Shown piece by piece: positions 17,788 through 25,978 of a stretch of 64,000 nt of DNA. The notes beneath the pieces are model-generated. The model searched no databases. It saw only the letters and a program-made list of their open reading frames with translations, and had not been told where the DNA came from. The DNA comes from Nesterenkonia ebinurensis (lineage in GTDB: Bacteria > Actinomycetota > Actinomycetes > Actinomycetales > Micrococcaceae). The DNA is taken from assembly GCF_008711175.1 (NCBI RefSeq), contig NZ_VWNF01000032.1:248001-312000 (forward strand), in the 5' to 3' direction. Positions within the stretch are counted from its first letter, which is position 1, and every line of letters starts with the position of its first letter. The position numbers and the translations under genes are program-made.

Positions 17788-18545
17788 ATGGGCATCACGA
17801 TCTCGGATTGGAACCAGTCCTGCAGCGCCCACACCCAGGTGTTCCAGATACCAGTGACCATCAGCACCCCGATCAGGATGAGCATGGCACCGCCGGCGCG
17901 CATCACGGTGAGCTTGTGCCGCTTGAAGAAGTCCAGGGCCCGCATGCCGCGCTGCAGCCCGAGGCTGATCAGGATGAACGGCACCCCGAGTCCGAGGCAG
18001 TAGACGAATACCAGTAGGGCGCCGCGAGCGTGCTCGGCTCCGGAGGGATTGCCCAGCACCATGGCGAGCACTGCAGCCAGGGTGGGGCCCATGCAGGGCG
18101 CCCAGCCGATGCCGAAGGTGGCGCCCAGCAGCGGGGCACCCAGCAGACCGTCGGGCGGGCGGCGGTGGATTTTGGCCTCCTGCTGGAAGAAGCTGAAGGC
18201 GCCCATGAAGATCAGTCCCATCAGGATGACCACTCCGCCGAGTACCTGGGTGACCCAGCCGCCTTCGAAGCGCAGCCAGGCAGTGGCCTGGACGAACACC
18301 GCGCCGATGAGCAGGAACACCACGGAAAACCCGAGCACGAACAGGGTGGCGCCCAGCACCATGCGGGAGCGGGCGCGGTCGGCCAGCTCTGCCCCGGACA
18401 GCCCGGTCACGTAGCCGAGGTAGCCGGGCACCAGCGGAAGAACGCAGGGGGAAAGGAAGGAGACCAGTCCGGCCAGCAGGGCCACCGGTGCGGCCAGCAG
18501 CAGGGAGCCGTCGGCGGCAATCTCCGCGAAGGGGTTGTTCCCCAT
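17784..18545 (-). CDS. ccdA: CcdA-type cytochrome c biogenesis / thiol-disulfide membrane protein
   Basis: Carries reducing power from cytosolic thioredoxin across the membrane to ResA. 253 residues with six helices. The two redox cysteines of the family are in FLSPCVLPLVPGY (helix 1) and IGWAPCMGPTLAA (helix 4). The start ATG 18545 overlaps the resA stop and its own stop overlaps resB, so resA-ccdA-resB-ccsB form one tightly coupled operon. Confidence 0.95.
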   Translation of the reverse strand: MGNNPFAEIAADGSLLLAAPVALLAGLVSFLSPCVLPLVPGYLGYVTGLSGAELADRARSRMVLGATLFVLGFSVVFLLIGAVFVQATAWLRFEGGWVTQVLGGVVILMGLIFMGAFSFFQQEAKIHRRPPDGLLGAPLLGATFGIGWAPCMGPTLAAVLAMVLGNPSGAEHARGALLVFVYCLGLGVPFILISLGLQRGMRALDFFKRHKLTVMRAGGAMLILIGVLMVTGIWNTWVWALQDWFQSEIVMPI

Positions 18546-19240
18546 CAGGCCTCTTCGAGCGCGGTGCTGATCAGGGCGCGCAGCGTGCCCGGTTCCACGA
18601 TGCCGCTGATGCTTGCCGAGACCCGACCTTGGCGGTCCAGCACCAGGGTGGTGGGCACCGCGGAGGGGTGCACATAGCCGGTCATGGACATCAGCACGGT
18701 GCCGCTGCGGTCTTCCATGGAGGGGTAGGTGATGCCGAAGGTGCGCTCGAAGGCCTCCGCAGTGGCCTGGGTGTCGCGGGTGTTGACCCCGTAGAACTGC
18801 ACCCCGTCCGGCTCGAACTCCTCGTGGATGGCCTGCAGGTCGGGGGCCTCCACCCGGCAGGGGGCGCAGGCGGCGTACCAGAAGTTGATCACGGTGACCT
18901 CGCCCTGAAAGGTCTCCGGGGTGACCGACTCGCCCTGAAAGGTCTCAGACTCGAAAGCCACGGATTCGCCACGGCTGTCCGGGGCGAACTCTTGGACCGA
19001 ACCGTCACCGGCGACGTAGTTGGTGCCGTCATTGGAGGCGCGCTGGGCCAGATCGTCATTGCCGCTGGAGCCGCAGCCGGTCAGTGCCAGGGCAGAGATC
19101 AGCGCCGCCGCAGCTGCTGTACGCAGCGGGCGCCCGATTGAGCCGAGCGGAGACCAGCGCTTGCGCTGCGGCTCCTGAGGAGATTCAGGAGCGCTAACGG
19201 AGCGAGGACGACGTCGGGGCGGGTGAGCAGAACGCATCAC
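18545..19240 (-). CDS. resA: Thioredoxin-like lipoprotein ResA/TlpA
   Basis: Extracytoplasmic thiol-disulfide protein that keeps apocytochrome c cysteines reduced for haem attachment. 231 residues. A hydrophobic signal with lipobox ALTGC near residue 57 anchors it as a lipoprotein; the redox site is WYAACAPCR. The region before the signal peptide is unusually long (about 38 residues), and part of it (PLGSIGRPL) is read from the dispersed repeat at 19131-19210. A shorter start without it is conceivable but none has a clear ribosome-binding site. A palindromic operator lies at 19256-19276, just before the start. Confidence 0.9.
   Translation of the reverse strand: MMRSAHPPRRRPRSVSAPESPQEPQRKRWSPLGSIGRPLRTAAAAALISALALTGCGSSGNDDLAQRASNDGTNYVAGDGSVQEFAPDSRGESVAFESETFQGESVTPETFQGEVTVINFWYAACAPCRVEAPDLQAIHEEFEPDGVQFYGVNTRDTQATAEAFERTFGITYPSMEDRSGTVLMSMTGYVHPSAVPTTLVLDRQGRVSASISGIVEPGTLRALISTALEEA
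19131..19210 (+). repeat. Dispersed coding repeat, copy C (inside resA 5' end)
   Basis: Core GATTGAGCCGAG at 19136-19147 and hairpin CAGCGC-TT-GCGCTG at 19155-19168, at the same place as the different-sequence hairpin in copy B. It is read in a different frame from copies A and B and lies ahead of the ResA signal peptide. Confidence 0.72.
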
Positions 19241-19255
19241 CGCACAATTCTACAG

Positions 19256-19276
19256 TTTTCTACGACCGGTAGAAAA
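19256..19276. promoter_or_regulatory. Palindromic operator TTTTCTAC-N5-GTAGAAAA upstream of resA
   Basis: Perfect 8-bp arms (19256-19263 and 19269-19276) around GACCG, ending 16 bp before the resA start. The same palindrome, with 9-bp arms and a 5-nt spacer, is in the divergent doxX/flavoprotein promoter at 31519-31541. The CTAC/GTAG half-sites recall operators of the BlaI/CopY family, but the regulator is not known. Confidence 0.7.
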
Positions 19277-19287
19277 GCTGCGTGGGA

Positions 19288-19764
19288 TCAGCCGCCGATA
19301 CCGGGGATGGAGTCGAACATGTTCTGTTCGTATTCGTCGTAGCAGGCCTGGGTGGAACGCTCGGTGACCGCGCTGCGCAGGCACTGGTCAAACTGTACGC
19401 TGGCCTCCCAGAATACGGCTTGGAAGCTGGCGGAGAAGAGAAAGAACCCGAAGCAGACGATGAAGATCACTGAGGCTACGGTGGTGCTCATCACCAGCTT
19501 CTTGCGGATCGCATGCACCAGCAGCACCACCGCACCCGCCAGGCCGGCCAAGGAAGCGGCGATGGTCACCAGGCGCCAGGGCAGGGGCATCTGCAGACCC
19601 GCATAGCCGATGATCAGTGCCAGGATCAGCCATCCGATGAACCGGGAGTAGAACCGCCGGGTCTCATCATCGAACTTGGGACGGTCCTTGCGATCCTTTG
19701 CGGTCTTGTCCGGGCGCGGCACCGGCGGGGTGGTGGGCTGGCCCGGGGGCGGAGTGGCACTCAT
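19288..19764 (-). CDS. Three-helix membrane protein, function unknown
   Basis: 158 residues: a proline-rich, basic N-terminus (about 30 residues), three hydrophobic helices (about 45-60, 68-86 and 91-115) and a C-terminal extracytoplasmic segment with two cysteines (QCLRSAVTERSTQACYDEYE). No family recognised. The gene lies in the same orientation as resA, upstream of it, and is divergent from purN. The resA operator lies between the two. Confidence 0.65.
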   Translation of the reverse strand: MSATPPPGQPTTPPVPRPDKTAKDRKDRPKFDDETRRFYSRFIGWLILALIIGYAGLQMPLPWRLVTIAASLAGLAGAVVLLVHAIRKKLVMSTTVASVIFIVCFGFFLFSASFQAVFWEASVQFDQCLRSAVTERSTQACYDEYEQNMFDSIPGIGG

Positions 19765-19787
19765 GACGCCTACCAGCTTATAGGCTG

Positions 19788-20399
19788 ATGCTTATGCGAT
19801 TAGTGGTGCTGGTCTCCGGTTCGGGGACGAATCTTCAGGCGATCATCAATGCTGAGGCCGCCGGAGAGCTGGCCGGCGACGGCTGGAGCGTAGAGATCGC
19901 AGCGGTGGGCTCCAACGTACCGGACTGCGGCGGGATCCAGCGGGCACAGAAGGTGGGGATCCTGACCTTTGCGGTGCCGCTGGAACGCGGTGCGACGCCG
20001 AACCGGCGGGCCGCCTGGAACCTGCAGCTGGCTGCGGCGGCCCGCACGCATCGCCCTGACCTGCTGCTGATCTCTGGGTTCAACCGGATCCTCTCAGCGG
20101 AGTTCCTCACCGCGGTCGGTGTCCCGGTGATCAACCATCACCCCTCGCTGCTGCCCAGCTTCCCGGGAAATCATGGAGTGCGCGATGCTCTGGCCCACGG
20201 GGTCAAGGTCACCGGCTGCACGGTGCACCAGGTGGATCCGGGGGTGGATACCGGCCCGATCCTGGCCCAGGCGGCAGTGGAGGTCAGAGCCGACGACGAC
20301 GTCAGCTCACTTCACGAGCGCATCAAGGTTCAGGAGCGCCGACTGCTGGTGGAGACGCTGGCTGGCATCGGCGCCGGGACCGTGGCACTCAGCGGGTAG
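19788..20399 (+). CDS. purN: Phosphoribosylglycinamide formyltransferase PurN
   Basis: Transfers formyl from 10-formyl-THF to GAR, third step of purine synthesis. Motifs: VSGSGTNLQAI at the N-terminus (phosphate binding), INHHPSLLPSFPGNHG with the catalytic His region, and HQVDPGVDTGPIL. 203 residues; ATG 19794 is an equally good start. Unlike the usual actinobacterial arrangement, purH does not follow. The 3' end overlaps the convergent gene at 20389 by 11 bp. Confidence 0.94.
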   Translation: MLMRLVVLVSGSGTNLQAIINAEAAGELAGDGWSVEIAAVGSNVPDCGGIQRAQKVGILTFAVPLERGATPNRRAAWNLQLAAAARTHRPDLLLISGFNRILSAEFLTAVGVPVINHHPSLLPSFPGNHGVRDALAHGVKVTGCTVHQVDPGVDTGPILAQAAVEVRADDDVSSLHERIKVQERRLLVETLAGIGAGTVALSG

Positions 20400-21246
20400 G
20401 CGGCTGGGCGCCGGGGTGGCCGCCGCCGTAGTAGGCCGAGCGCCGGACTTCCTTCTCCCACCGGCGGTGCCGGATGTATTCCGATGAGGCTGGCAGCCAC
20501 ATCATCACCACAGCCGCTGCGCTGCAGGCGATGGTAGCGGCGATGATCCCGTAGCTGGCCCCGTTGTGGCCCAGCAGCAGGAACGCCGGGCTGAGCCCGC
20601 ACCAGATAGTGGCGATGATCCGCCCGGGGTTTCCGGCCATGGACCCCACGAAGGCCAGGGTGATGTAGACCGCGAACAGGAATGCTGCCCAGCCCAGAGC
20701 GAAGAGTCCGATGCCGAACAGCAGGGTCTCCTCCAACTGCTGGGAGGTGAGATCTTGCAGCTCCGGGTCCTCGGCGGCCTGACGCTCCAGCTCGTCCTGG
20801 AAGGTCTCTGCAAAAGCGCCCCCGCCGAAAGCCTCATTGACGGTCTGCATGGGCAGGGTGGCCAATACATAGATGCCCCAGGTCAGTGAGGTCACTGCGG
20901 CACCCAGCAGCAGGATGAGCGCTGCCCAGAGCGTGCCCGGCCGCTTGGGCCGCTCCGGCAGGGCCTGGTGGCCCTGGGGGGGCGAACCGTCGACGGAGTC
21001 AGCCTCAGAGCGTTGCCCGTGACCTTCCTTCGGTGGTTCACCATAGGGGTTCGACGAGGCCGCGGTGCCGCCCGGCTGCCCCCAGGTGGGCTCTCCATAG
21101 GGGTTGTAGGGAGCACCGGAGTCTGAGGCGCCAGGATTCTCATCGGCTGTCTGCTCAGACTTAGGGGCGTAGGCGCCGTAGCGCGGCTGTGGGCGCTCCT
21201 GCTGGTTTTCAGGTGAGGAGGCGCCGTCGTACGGGGAAGAACTCAT
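20389..21246 (-). CDS. Membrane protein with proline/glycine-rich cytoplasmic N-terminus
   Basis: 285 residues from ATG 21246. The first ~120 residues are hydrophilic and low-complexity (repeated NPYGEP segments at about 46-70), followed by four hydrophobic helices, two before and two after an acidic extracytoplasmic loop (ETFQDELERQAAEDPELQ). The layout resembles actinobacterial DUF4190/DUF4064-like membrane proteins, but I see no decisive motif. The open frame upstream of 21246 is antisense to the phosphatase gene and is not coding. Confidence 0.7.
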   Translation of the reverse strand: MSSSPYDGASSPENQQERPQPRYGAYAPKSEQTADENPGASDSGAPYNPYGEPTWGQPGGTAASSNPYGEPPKEGHGQRSEADSVDGSPPQGHQALPERPKRPGTLWAALILLLGAAVTSLTWGIYVLATLPMQTVNEAFGGGAFAETFQDELERQAAEDPELQDLTSQQLEETLLFGIGLFALGWAAFLFAVYITLAFVGSMAGNPGRIIATIWCGLSPAFLLLGHNGASYGIIAATIACSAAAVVMMWLPASSEYIRHRRWEKEVRRSAYYGGGHPGAQPPTR

Positions 21247-21336
21247 GACACCAACTGTACTGCGCTGTGTGGAGTCACCGCGTGCTGAATATCCGTCGTT
21301 CTGAAAACTTGTGCAGAAACTGCAAGACTTGTGCCC

Positions 21337-22008
21337 ATGGCTGATACAGCGACAGCGACAGTTCATCTGGTCCGGCACGGCGAGGTCCACAACCCGCACA
21401 AGGTGCTCTACGGGCGGCTGGCCGGCTACGGGCTCTCCGAGCTGGGCCGGAAAATGGCCCAGGGCATCGCCGACTACTTCGGCGACCGGGCTGAGGCCGG
21501 CCGACCGGTGCATATACTGGCCGCTTCCCCGCTGCAGCGGGCTCAGGAGACCATCGCCCCGCTGGCCGAGCGGCTGGGCCTGCCGGTGATCACCGAAGAC
21601 CGGGTGCTGGAGGCTGAAAACGCCTTTGAGGGGCTCTCCAACGTCAAACGGCATCTGCGTACCCCGAAGTACTGGCCACTGCTGGTCAATCCGTTCCGGC
21701 CCTCCTGGGGGGAACCGTATAAGCAGCAGGTGGAGCGCGTGCTGCAGGCGGTCAAAGACCTCTCCGACCAGGCACTGGCCGAATACGGCGCAGGTGCCGA
21801 GGTGGTGATCGTCTCCCACCAGCTGCCCATCTGGGTCACCCGGCTCTGGGCCGAGCAGCGCCCACTCTGGCATGATCCCCGGCAACGCGAATGCACCCTG
21901 ACCTCGGTGACCTCGCTGCACATCGGGTCCGCCGGGGTGGAGTCGGTCAGCTACATCGAGCCGAATAAGGAGCTGAGCAAACAGGCGCTCGCCCTGCCTG
22001 GGGCATAG
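21337..22008 (+). CDS. Histidine phosphatase (phosphoglycerate mutase-like) family protein
   Basis: 223 residues from ATG 21337. The catalytic VHLVRHGEVHNP (nucleophilic His in RHG) is at residues ~9-20, the second arginine motif AASPLQRAQET follows, and the second catalytic His is in VVIVSHQLPIWV. Family members act as phosphoglycerate mutases, acid phosphatases or as other small-molecule phosphatases; the substrate cannot be told. There is little room for a leader and no ribosome-binding site, so a leaderless message is possible. It converges on the DUF6350 gene. Confidence 0.85.
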   Translation: MADTATATVHLVRHGEVHNPHKVLYGRLAGYGLSELGRKMAQGIADYFGDRAEAGRPVHILAASPLQRAQETIAPLAERLGLPVITEDRVLEAENAFEGLSNVKRHLRTPKYWPLLVNPFRPSWGEPYKQQVERVLQAVKDLSDQALAEYGAGAEVVIVSHQLPIWVTRLWAEQRPLWHDPRQRECTLTSVTSLHIGSAGVESVSYIEPNKELSKQALALPGA

Positions 22009-22020
22009 GCAGGGGTGCGC

Positions 22021-23334
22021 TCACTGTTGGGCGGCGGAGAAGGACTCTTCCTCGGCGTCGTCGTCCTCCTGAGTGCGACGACGTGGAGTTGCCTGCTTTG
22101 CCGCGGCGGTGAGTGAGTAGCCAAGCACGGTGCCCAGTGCCACCCAGCCGCCCAGCAGCATGGCGGTGATGCCGGCATGTGGGCCGATATCGTTCATTGC
22201 GCCCACACCGAGCGAGATATGGGAGAGCCACAGCGGGCCGATCATCAGGGCGGCAGCTACTGTCCCGGTGAGCACACCGAGCGTCACGGTGGAGACGGTT
22301 ACTGAGACTGGCCTGAGCTTGAGCTTCAGCTGGCACCAGTCGTCAAAGTGGTTCTCGCCTTCGCGCATCAGCCACCAGCCAGCGATCACCCCGGCCAGTA
22401 CCGGCAGCGCTAGAGCCAGCAGTGAGTACTCGTAGACCTGGTCCGGCAGAGCGGCGAGCACCGGCACAGCAGGGACCGCGACCAGCTCGGTCTCCAACGG
22501 AGAGACTGGGGAGCCAGTGCCCATGCTGAAGCCGGCACCGGTGGAATAGGCCAGAGCCCACAGCAGCAGGTTCGGGGCCAGGCCAAGGTGCAATAGAGTC
22601 AGACCGGCCCCACCGGTGATCCCGGCATCAAGCTCCTGGTAGGAGTTGGCCACATCCATCCAGCGCCAGCCGAGCCATCCGACCATCAGCACTGCTGAGA
22701 GTCCCACTGCGGCCACAGCCGCCACAGCCCCGCCGCGCAGCACAGCCCACAAGTAGGCGAAGGCCCACTTCAGCCGTTCGGAGAGTCCCTCGACCGCTGC
22801 CTCCAGGTCCACTCCGATCATCCGGGTGGCGCTGCGGGCCTCGGCATAGCATCCGGCCAAAGAGCCAATACCCACCAACAGACCGGGTGCCACTCCGGCC
22901 CACACTAGGGTCCCGGGGTCCCCGATCCCGTAGCGGGCCACACCGACTCCGGCCGCGGCGTATCCGAGAGTGAAGGCCAGCAGGCCCTGCCAGAGTTGGG
23001 TGGGGTAGGCGCCTTGAGCCAGCCGCCGCCCAGCCCGCCAGGCCAGCAGGAACGGCACCAGGGTGAAGCCCAGAGGCACTAGGTGGAACCAGTTTGAGTC
23101 GCCGTTCTCAGCAAAATTCAGCGGGGCGGCATGCACCACCAGCCACACCTGAGAGGCGAACTCAGCTGAAGACTGCGGGTCGAAGTCCCGCCAGTTCCGG
23201 GCAAGGGAAGAACCCAGAACCGGCACCGCCACCAGCAGCGCTGTGGCCAGTACTGCTTGCACCGCCTCGAACAGGCCGAAAAGCCACAGCGGTGGGGTGG
23301 GAAGTCTGCGCATCGGTTCCATGGTGCCATCCAC
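22021..23334 (-). CDS. DUF6350-like integral membrane protein
   Basis: 437 residues, with about ten hydrophobic helices over nearly the whole length and a short charged C-terminus (RRRTQEDDDAEEESF). The pattern near the N-terminus (WLVVHAAPLNF...FHLVPLGFTLVPFLLAWRAGRRLA) matches actinobacterial DUF6350 proteins, which commonly neighbour purN/purH and sucCD. Both sets are nearby here but rearranged. Function unknown. Confidence 0.8.
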   Translation of the reverse strand: MDGTMEPMRRLPTPPLWLFGLFEAVQAVLATALLVAVPVLGSSLARNWRDFDPQSSAEFASQVWLVVHAAPLNFAENGDSNWFHLVPLGFTLVPFLLAWRAGRRLAQGAYPTQLWQGLLAFTLGYAAAGVGVARYGIGDPGTLVWAGVAPGLLVGIGSLAGCYAEARSATRMIGVDLEAAVEGLSERLKWAFAYLWAVLRGGAVAAVAAVGLSAVLMVGWLGWRWMDVANSYQELDAGITGGAGLTLLHLGLAPNLLLWALAYSTGAGFSMGTGSPVSPLETELVAVPAVPVLAALPDQVYEYSLLALALPVLAGVIAGWWLMREGENHFDDWCQLKLKLRPVSVTVSTVTLGVLTGTVAAALMIGPLWLSHISLGVGAMNDIGPHAGITAMLLGGWVALGTVLGYSLTAAAKQATPRRRTQEDDDAEEESFSAAQQ

Positions 23335-23484
23335 ATGGCTCTCGGCCAGGCAACGGCACAGAAGATATGGGACTCAGGTGCTGAGAGTGAGAGCCGAAAC
23401 TGACTATTACCGTAATGCCTCACGGTCAAGTCCCCGGGAAATGATTACTTTCCATGTGGGAAAACCACAGATAGACTTTCCGTC

Positions 23485-23934
23485 ATGGAAACTCATGGAA
23501 CTCAGGCGCAGGAGTCCCTGGAAGCAGTGGCCAAGATGCGAGAGCACAATCAACGCCGACTTATCCGCCCGCGGCGCTACTGGGTGATGCTCAGCGGAAT
23601 GATGGCACTCCTCAGTCTGCTTCCCTATATGGATGAGTGGCCCTTCTACCTCAGTGCTGCAGTGATCATCGCCGTAGCACTTGTGCTGGTCCTGGCTGCG
23701 TCCTGGAAGCAACCGAGCGCCTCCCGTAAGACACGGTTCAACTTCCGGGCCATCCCAGTGTTTCTAGTGCTGGTGCTGGGCATCGCGGTCTTGGTGATGG
23801 GCAGCCGCTACGCCTATACAGGCCTGGACTGGTGGTGGGCGCCGGCTCTCAGCGCGGTGCTGATCTTCGGGTTCGTGAACTGGGCCGGCCCCGTGATGGA
23901 CAGAGCGTGGGTGCGCGGAGCATCATCAGTATGA
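23485..23934 (+). CDS. Four-helix membrane protein paired with HTH regulator
   Basis: 149 residues. A short basic N-terminus (KMREHNQRRLIRPRRYW) is followed by four helices (about 32-48, 55-72, 89-107 and 114-135). The gene overlaps the following HTH regulator by ATGA, an arrangement common for a two-gene unit in actinobacteria in which a small membrane protein is co-expressed with a PadR/MarR-like repressor. Function unknown. Confidence 0.75.
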   Translation: METHGTQAQESLEAVAKMREHNQRRLIRPRRYWVMLSGMMALLSLLPYMDEWPFYLSAAVIIAVALVLVLAASWKQPSASRKTRFNFRAIPVFLVLVLGIAVLVMGSRYAYTGLDWWWAPALSAVLIFGFVNWAGPVMDRAWVRGASSV

Positions 23935-24263
23935 ACTCCGAGCAGCCACCTCTTCCGCCGCTGAATCCCGTGATCCATCCTGTGTCCCGGCTGCGCATCT
24001 GCGCACTTCTGGATCCGGTCACCGAGGAAGGGTTCGGTGAGCTCCGCGATCTGCTGGAGGTCTCAGACTCCGCATTGAGCAAACAGCTGGCGGCTTTGGC
24101 TGAGGCCGGGTATCTCGAACAGCGCCGGACCAAGCGCGGGGGCAGGAGCCGGGTGAGGGTGCGCCTGACGGATCAGGGCCGCCGAGCATACCGGACACAT
24201 GTCACAGCACTCCAGGCATTGACCGCACTTGCTCCTGAGGCCCGAACCACAACACCGCACTGA
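23931..24263 (+). CDS. Winged-helix transcriptional regulator (HTH_34/MarR-like)
   Basis: 110 residues from ATG 23931, overlapping the previous gene by 4 bp. The winged-helix is complete: RLRICALLDPVTEEGFGELRDLLEVSDSALSKQLAALAEAGYLEQRR... with recognition helix SDSALSKQLAALAEAGY and a basic wing (KRGGRSRVRVRLTDQGRRAY). This is the HTH_34 (PF13601) pattern of small actinobacterial regulators. It probably controls its own operon; no palindrome was obvious upstream of 23485. Confidence 0.85.
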   Translation: MNSEQPPLPPLNPVIHPVSRLRICALLDPVTEEGFGELRDLLEVSDSALSKQLAALAEAGYLEQRRTKRGGRSRVRVRLTDQGRRAYRTHVTALQALTALAPEARTTTPH

Positions 24264-24633
24264 GCACCCCTGTTGCGTGTCTGGGTGACACCGGGCACTG
24301 TGCGTGGCTGCTCACGCACCGCTGCGAGAAAGCAGATGAGCCTGCGCTGCCTGGTCCCGGCGGCTGGGAAACCCGCTCGGCTCTGGGCCGTGTGCGGTGG
24401 CCGCGGCCTTCGCGTCTAAAGACATAGAGGAGGGACGACGAGGCAGGGGGGGAGAGCCCTTCTCCGCCGCAGCCCAGTTGTGAGCGGAGCACCTCACCCA
24501 GGCTTTGCTCCAGCTCCAGCTCCAGCTCCAGCTCCAGCTCCGACCATCACATCCATAAACGTTCAGAAAGTGTTTACCCGACACGCACCTATTCGTGGGG
24601 GTCCGGATACTTGAATCGCCCACTGTAAGGGGC
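24264..24633. other. Intergenic region with GCTCCA microsatellite upstream of glycosyltransferase
   Basis: About 370 bp without a supported gene. It contains (GCTCCA) repeated 5.7 times at 24507-24541 and a less GC-rich stretch ATAAACGTTCAGAAAGTGTTTACCC at 24553-24578 which probably holds the promoter of the next gene. Short open frames across the microsatellite look non-coding. Confidence 0.6.
24507..24541 (+). repeat. Hexanucleotide tandem repeat (GCTCCA)5.7
   Basis: Five perfect GCTCCA units plus GCTCC, ending about 90 bp before the glycosyltransferase start. A slippage-prone tract in a promoter/leader position. Confidence 0.85.
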
Positions 24634-25848
24634 GTGAGGGTTGTAGTAGTTGCTGAGTCTTTCCTGCCGCATGTGAACGGAGTGACTAACTCCGTTCTGC
24701 AGGTGCTGTCCCATCTCCGCCGGCGCGGGGACCAGGTGACAGTCATCGCTCCCTCCGACTCTTTTCTCGACTCAAACCCCCTGGCTGAGCAGCTGCCCGA
24801 CCAGCCCGAGCTGTGCAGCGGCTTCCCGGTGATCCGGGTGCCCTCGCTGCCGCTTCCCGATTACCCCAAAGTGCGAGTGGCCGCCGGGTTCGTGATGCGA
24901 ATCCGGCACCTCTTTGAGCAGCTGCAGCCCGATGCGGTACACGTGGCCAGCCCCTTCGTACTGGGCTGGCGTGCCATCCAGGCCGCCGAGGCCCTGGGCC
25001 TGCCCACCGTCTCCATCTACCAGACCGAGGTCCCCACCTACGCGGCCCGCTATAGGCTGCCCTGGGCCGAGGAGCTGCTGTGGAACCACGTGCAGCGGAT
25101 GCACAACACCTCTACCCTGACCCTGGTGCCCAGCTCCTTCTGCAAGACCCAGCTGCGCGAGCGCGGCATCCAGCGGCTGAAGACCTGGCGGCGCGGCGTG
25201 GACCTGGAGCGGTTCACCCCGGCGAAGCGCTCCGGGGAGCTGCGCGCGACGATCGCGCCCAATGGTGAGAAGCTGATCGGTTTTGTGGGCCGGCTGGCCG
25301 CTGAGAAGCAGATCGAGGACCTGGCCGTACTGGACTCAATGCCCGGCACCCAGCTGGTGATCATCGGCACCGGACCGGAGGAGAAGCCGCTGCGGAAGAA
25401 GCTGCCTAACGCGTACTTCGCCGGATTCCAGTCCGGGGAGGACCTGGGGACCCATGTGGCAAGCCTGGATGTGTTCGTCCACCCCGGTGAGGCCGAGACC
25501 TTCTGTCAGACCATCCAGGAGGCTTTTGCCGCTGCGGTGCCGGTAGTGGCGGTGGCCCGCGGCGGGCCTCTGGACCTGGTAGACCCGGGCCGCACTGGGT
25601 GGCTCTACTCTCCCGGCGACCTGGAGGGGATGCGTGCGGCAGTAGAGCATTTGATCACCGACGACGCCGCCCGAGCGGACTTCTCCACCCAAGCTCACCA
25701 GGAAGTCCAAGGCCGCACCTGGGAGGCGATCTGCAACCAGCTGATCGGCCACTACGCCCGAGCCATTGATGTCAACGCGCGGCTGCAGTCCCGCCGCGCC
25801 AAGCAGTTCATCTCCTCCGGCTGGTTAGGGACCCTGCTCCCCCCGTAG
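24634..25848 (+). CDS. GT4-family glycosyltransferase (mannosyltransferase-like)
   Basis: 404 residues from GTG 24634; the frame extends to GTG 24595, so the start is uncertain. The N-terminal FLPHVNGVTNSVLQVLSHLRRRG and the C-terminal HPGEAETFCQTIQEAFAAAVPVVA (EX7E donor-site motif) mark a retaining GT-B enzyme of family 4. The sequence resembles GDP-mannose-dependent alpha-mannosyltransferases of actinobacteria (PimB/MgtA type) acting on membrane glycolipids. That specificity is inferred from family knowledge, not from residues alone. It converges on the App1-like gene with inverted-repeat copy 2 between them. Confidence 0.85.
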   Translation: MRVVVVAESFLPHVNGVTNSVLQVLSHLRRRGDQVTVIAPSDSFLDSNPLAEQLPDQPELCSGFPVIRVPSLPLPDYPKVRVAAGFVMRIRHLFEQLQPDAVHVASPFVLGWRAIQAAEALGLPTVSIYQTEVPTYAARYRLPWAEELLWNHVQRMHNTSTLTLVPSSFCKTQLRERGIQRLKTWRRGVDLERFTPAKRSGELRATIAPNGEKLIGFVGRLAAEKQIEDLAVLDSMPGTQLVIIGTGPEEKPLRKKLPNAYFAGFQSGEDLGTHVASLDVFVHPGEAETFCQTIQEAFAAAVPVVAVARGGPLDLVDPGRTGWLYSPGDLEGMRAAVEHLITDDAARADFSTQAHQEVQGRTWEAICNQLIGHYARAIDVNARLQSRRAKQFISSGWLGTLLPP

Positions 25849-25876
25849 AAAGCCGCCACCGGGCCGCCGTACCCTC

Positions 25877-25942
25877 GAGTGCATGATTTGTGCAGTTGTT
25901 TCGGCTGATTCTGCCCCAAAACGTTGCTCAAATCATGCACTC
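25877..25942. repeat. Long inverted-repeat element, copy 2 (18-nt arms, 30-nt loop)
   Basis: Left arm GAGTGCATGATTTGTGCA (25877-25894), identical to copy 1; right arm 25925-25942, pairing at 17 of 18 positions; loop of 30 nt. It lies between two convergent genes, where it could serve as a bidirectional terminator. The loops of the two copies differ but share TTTCG on the left and CCAAA on the right. Confidence 0.8.
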
Positions 25943-25978
25943 AGCGGAAGCGGGTGGGCCGCGGAAGGTGGGACAAGC

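Noticed and set aside
21247-21921. N-terminal extension of the membrane protein at 20389
   Set aside because: It would be antisense to the histidine phosphatase gene and reads as low-complexity sequence; ATG 21246 is a natural start.
24507-24541. Short regular repeats as a CRISPR array
   Set aside because: The units are 6 bp with no spacers, so this is a microsatellite.
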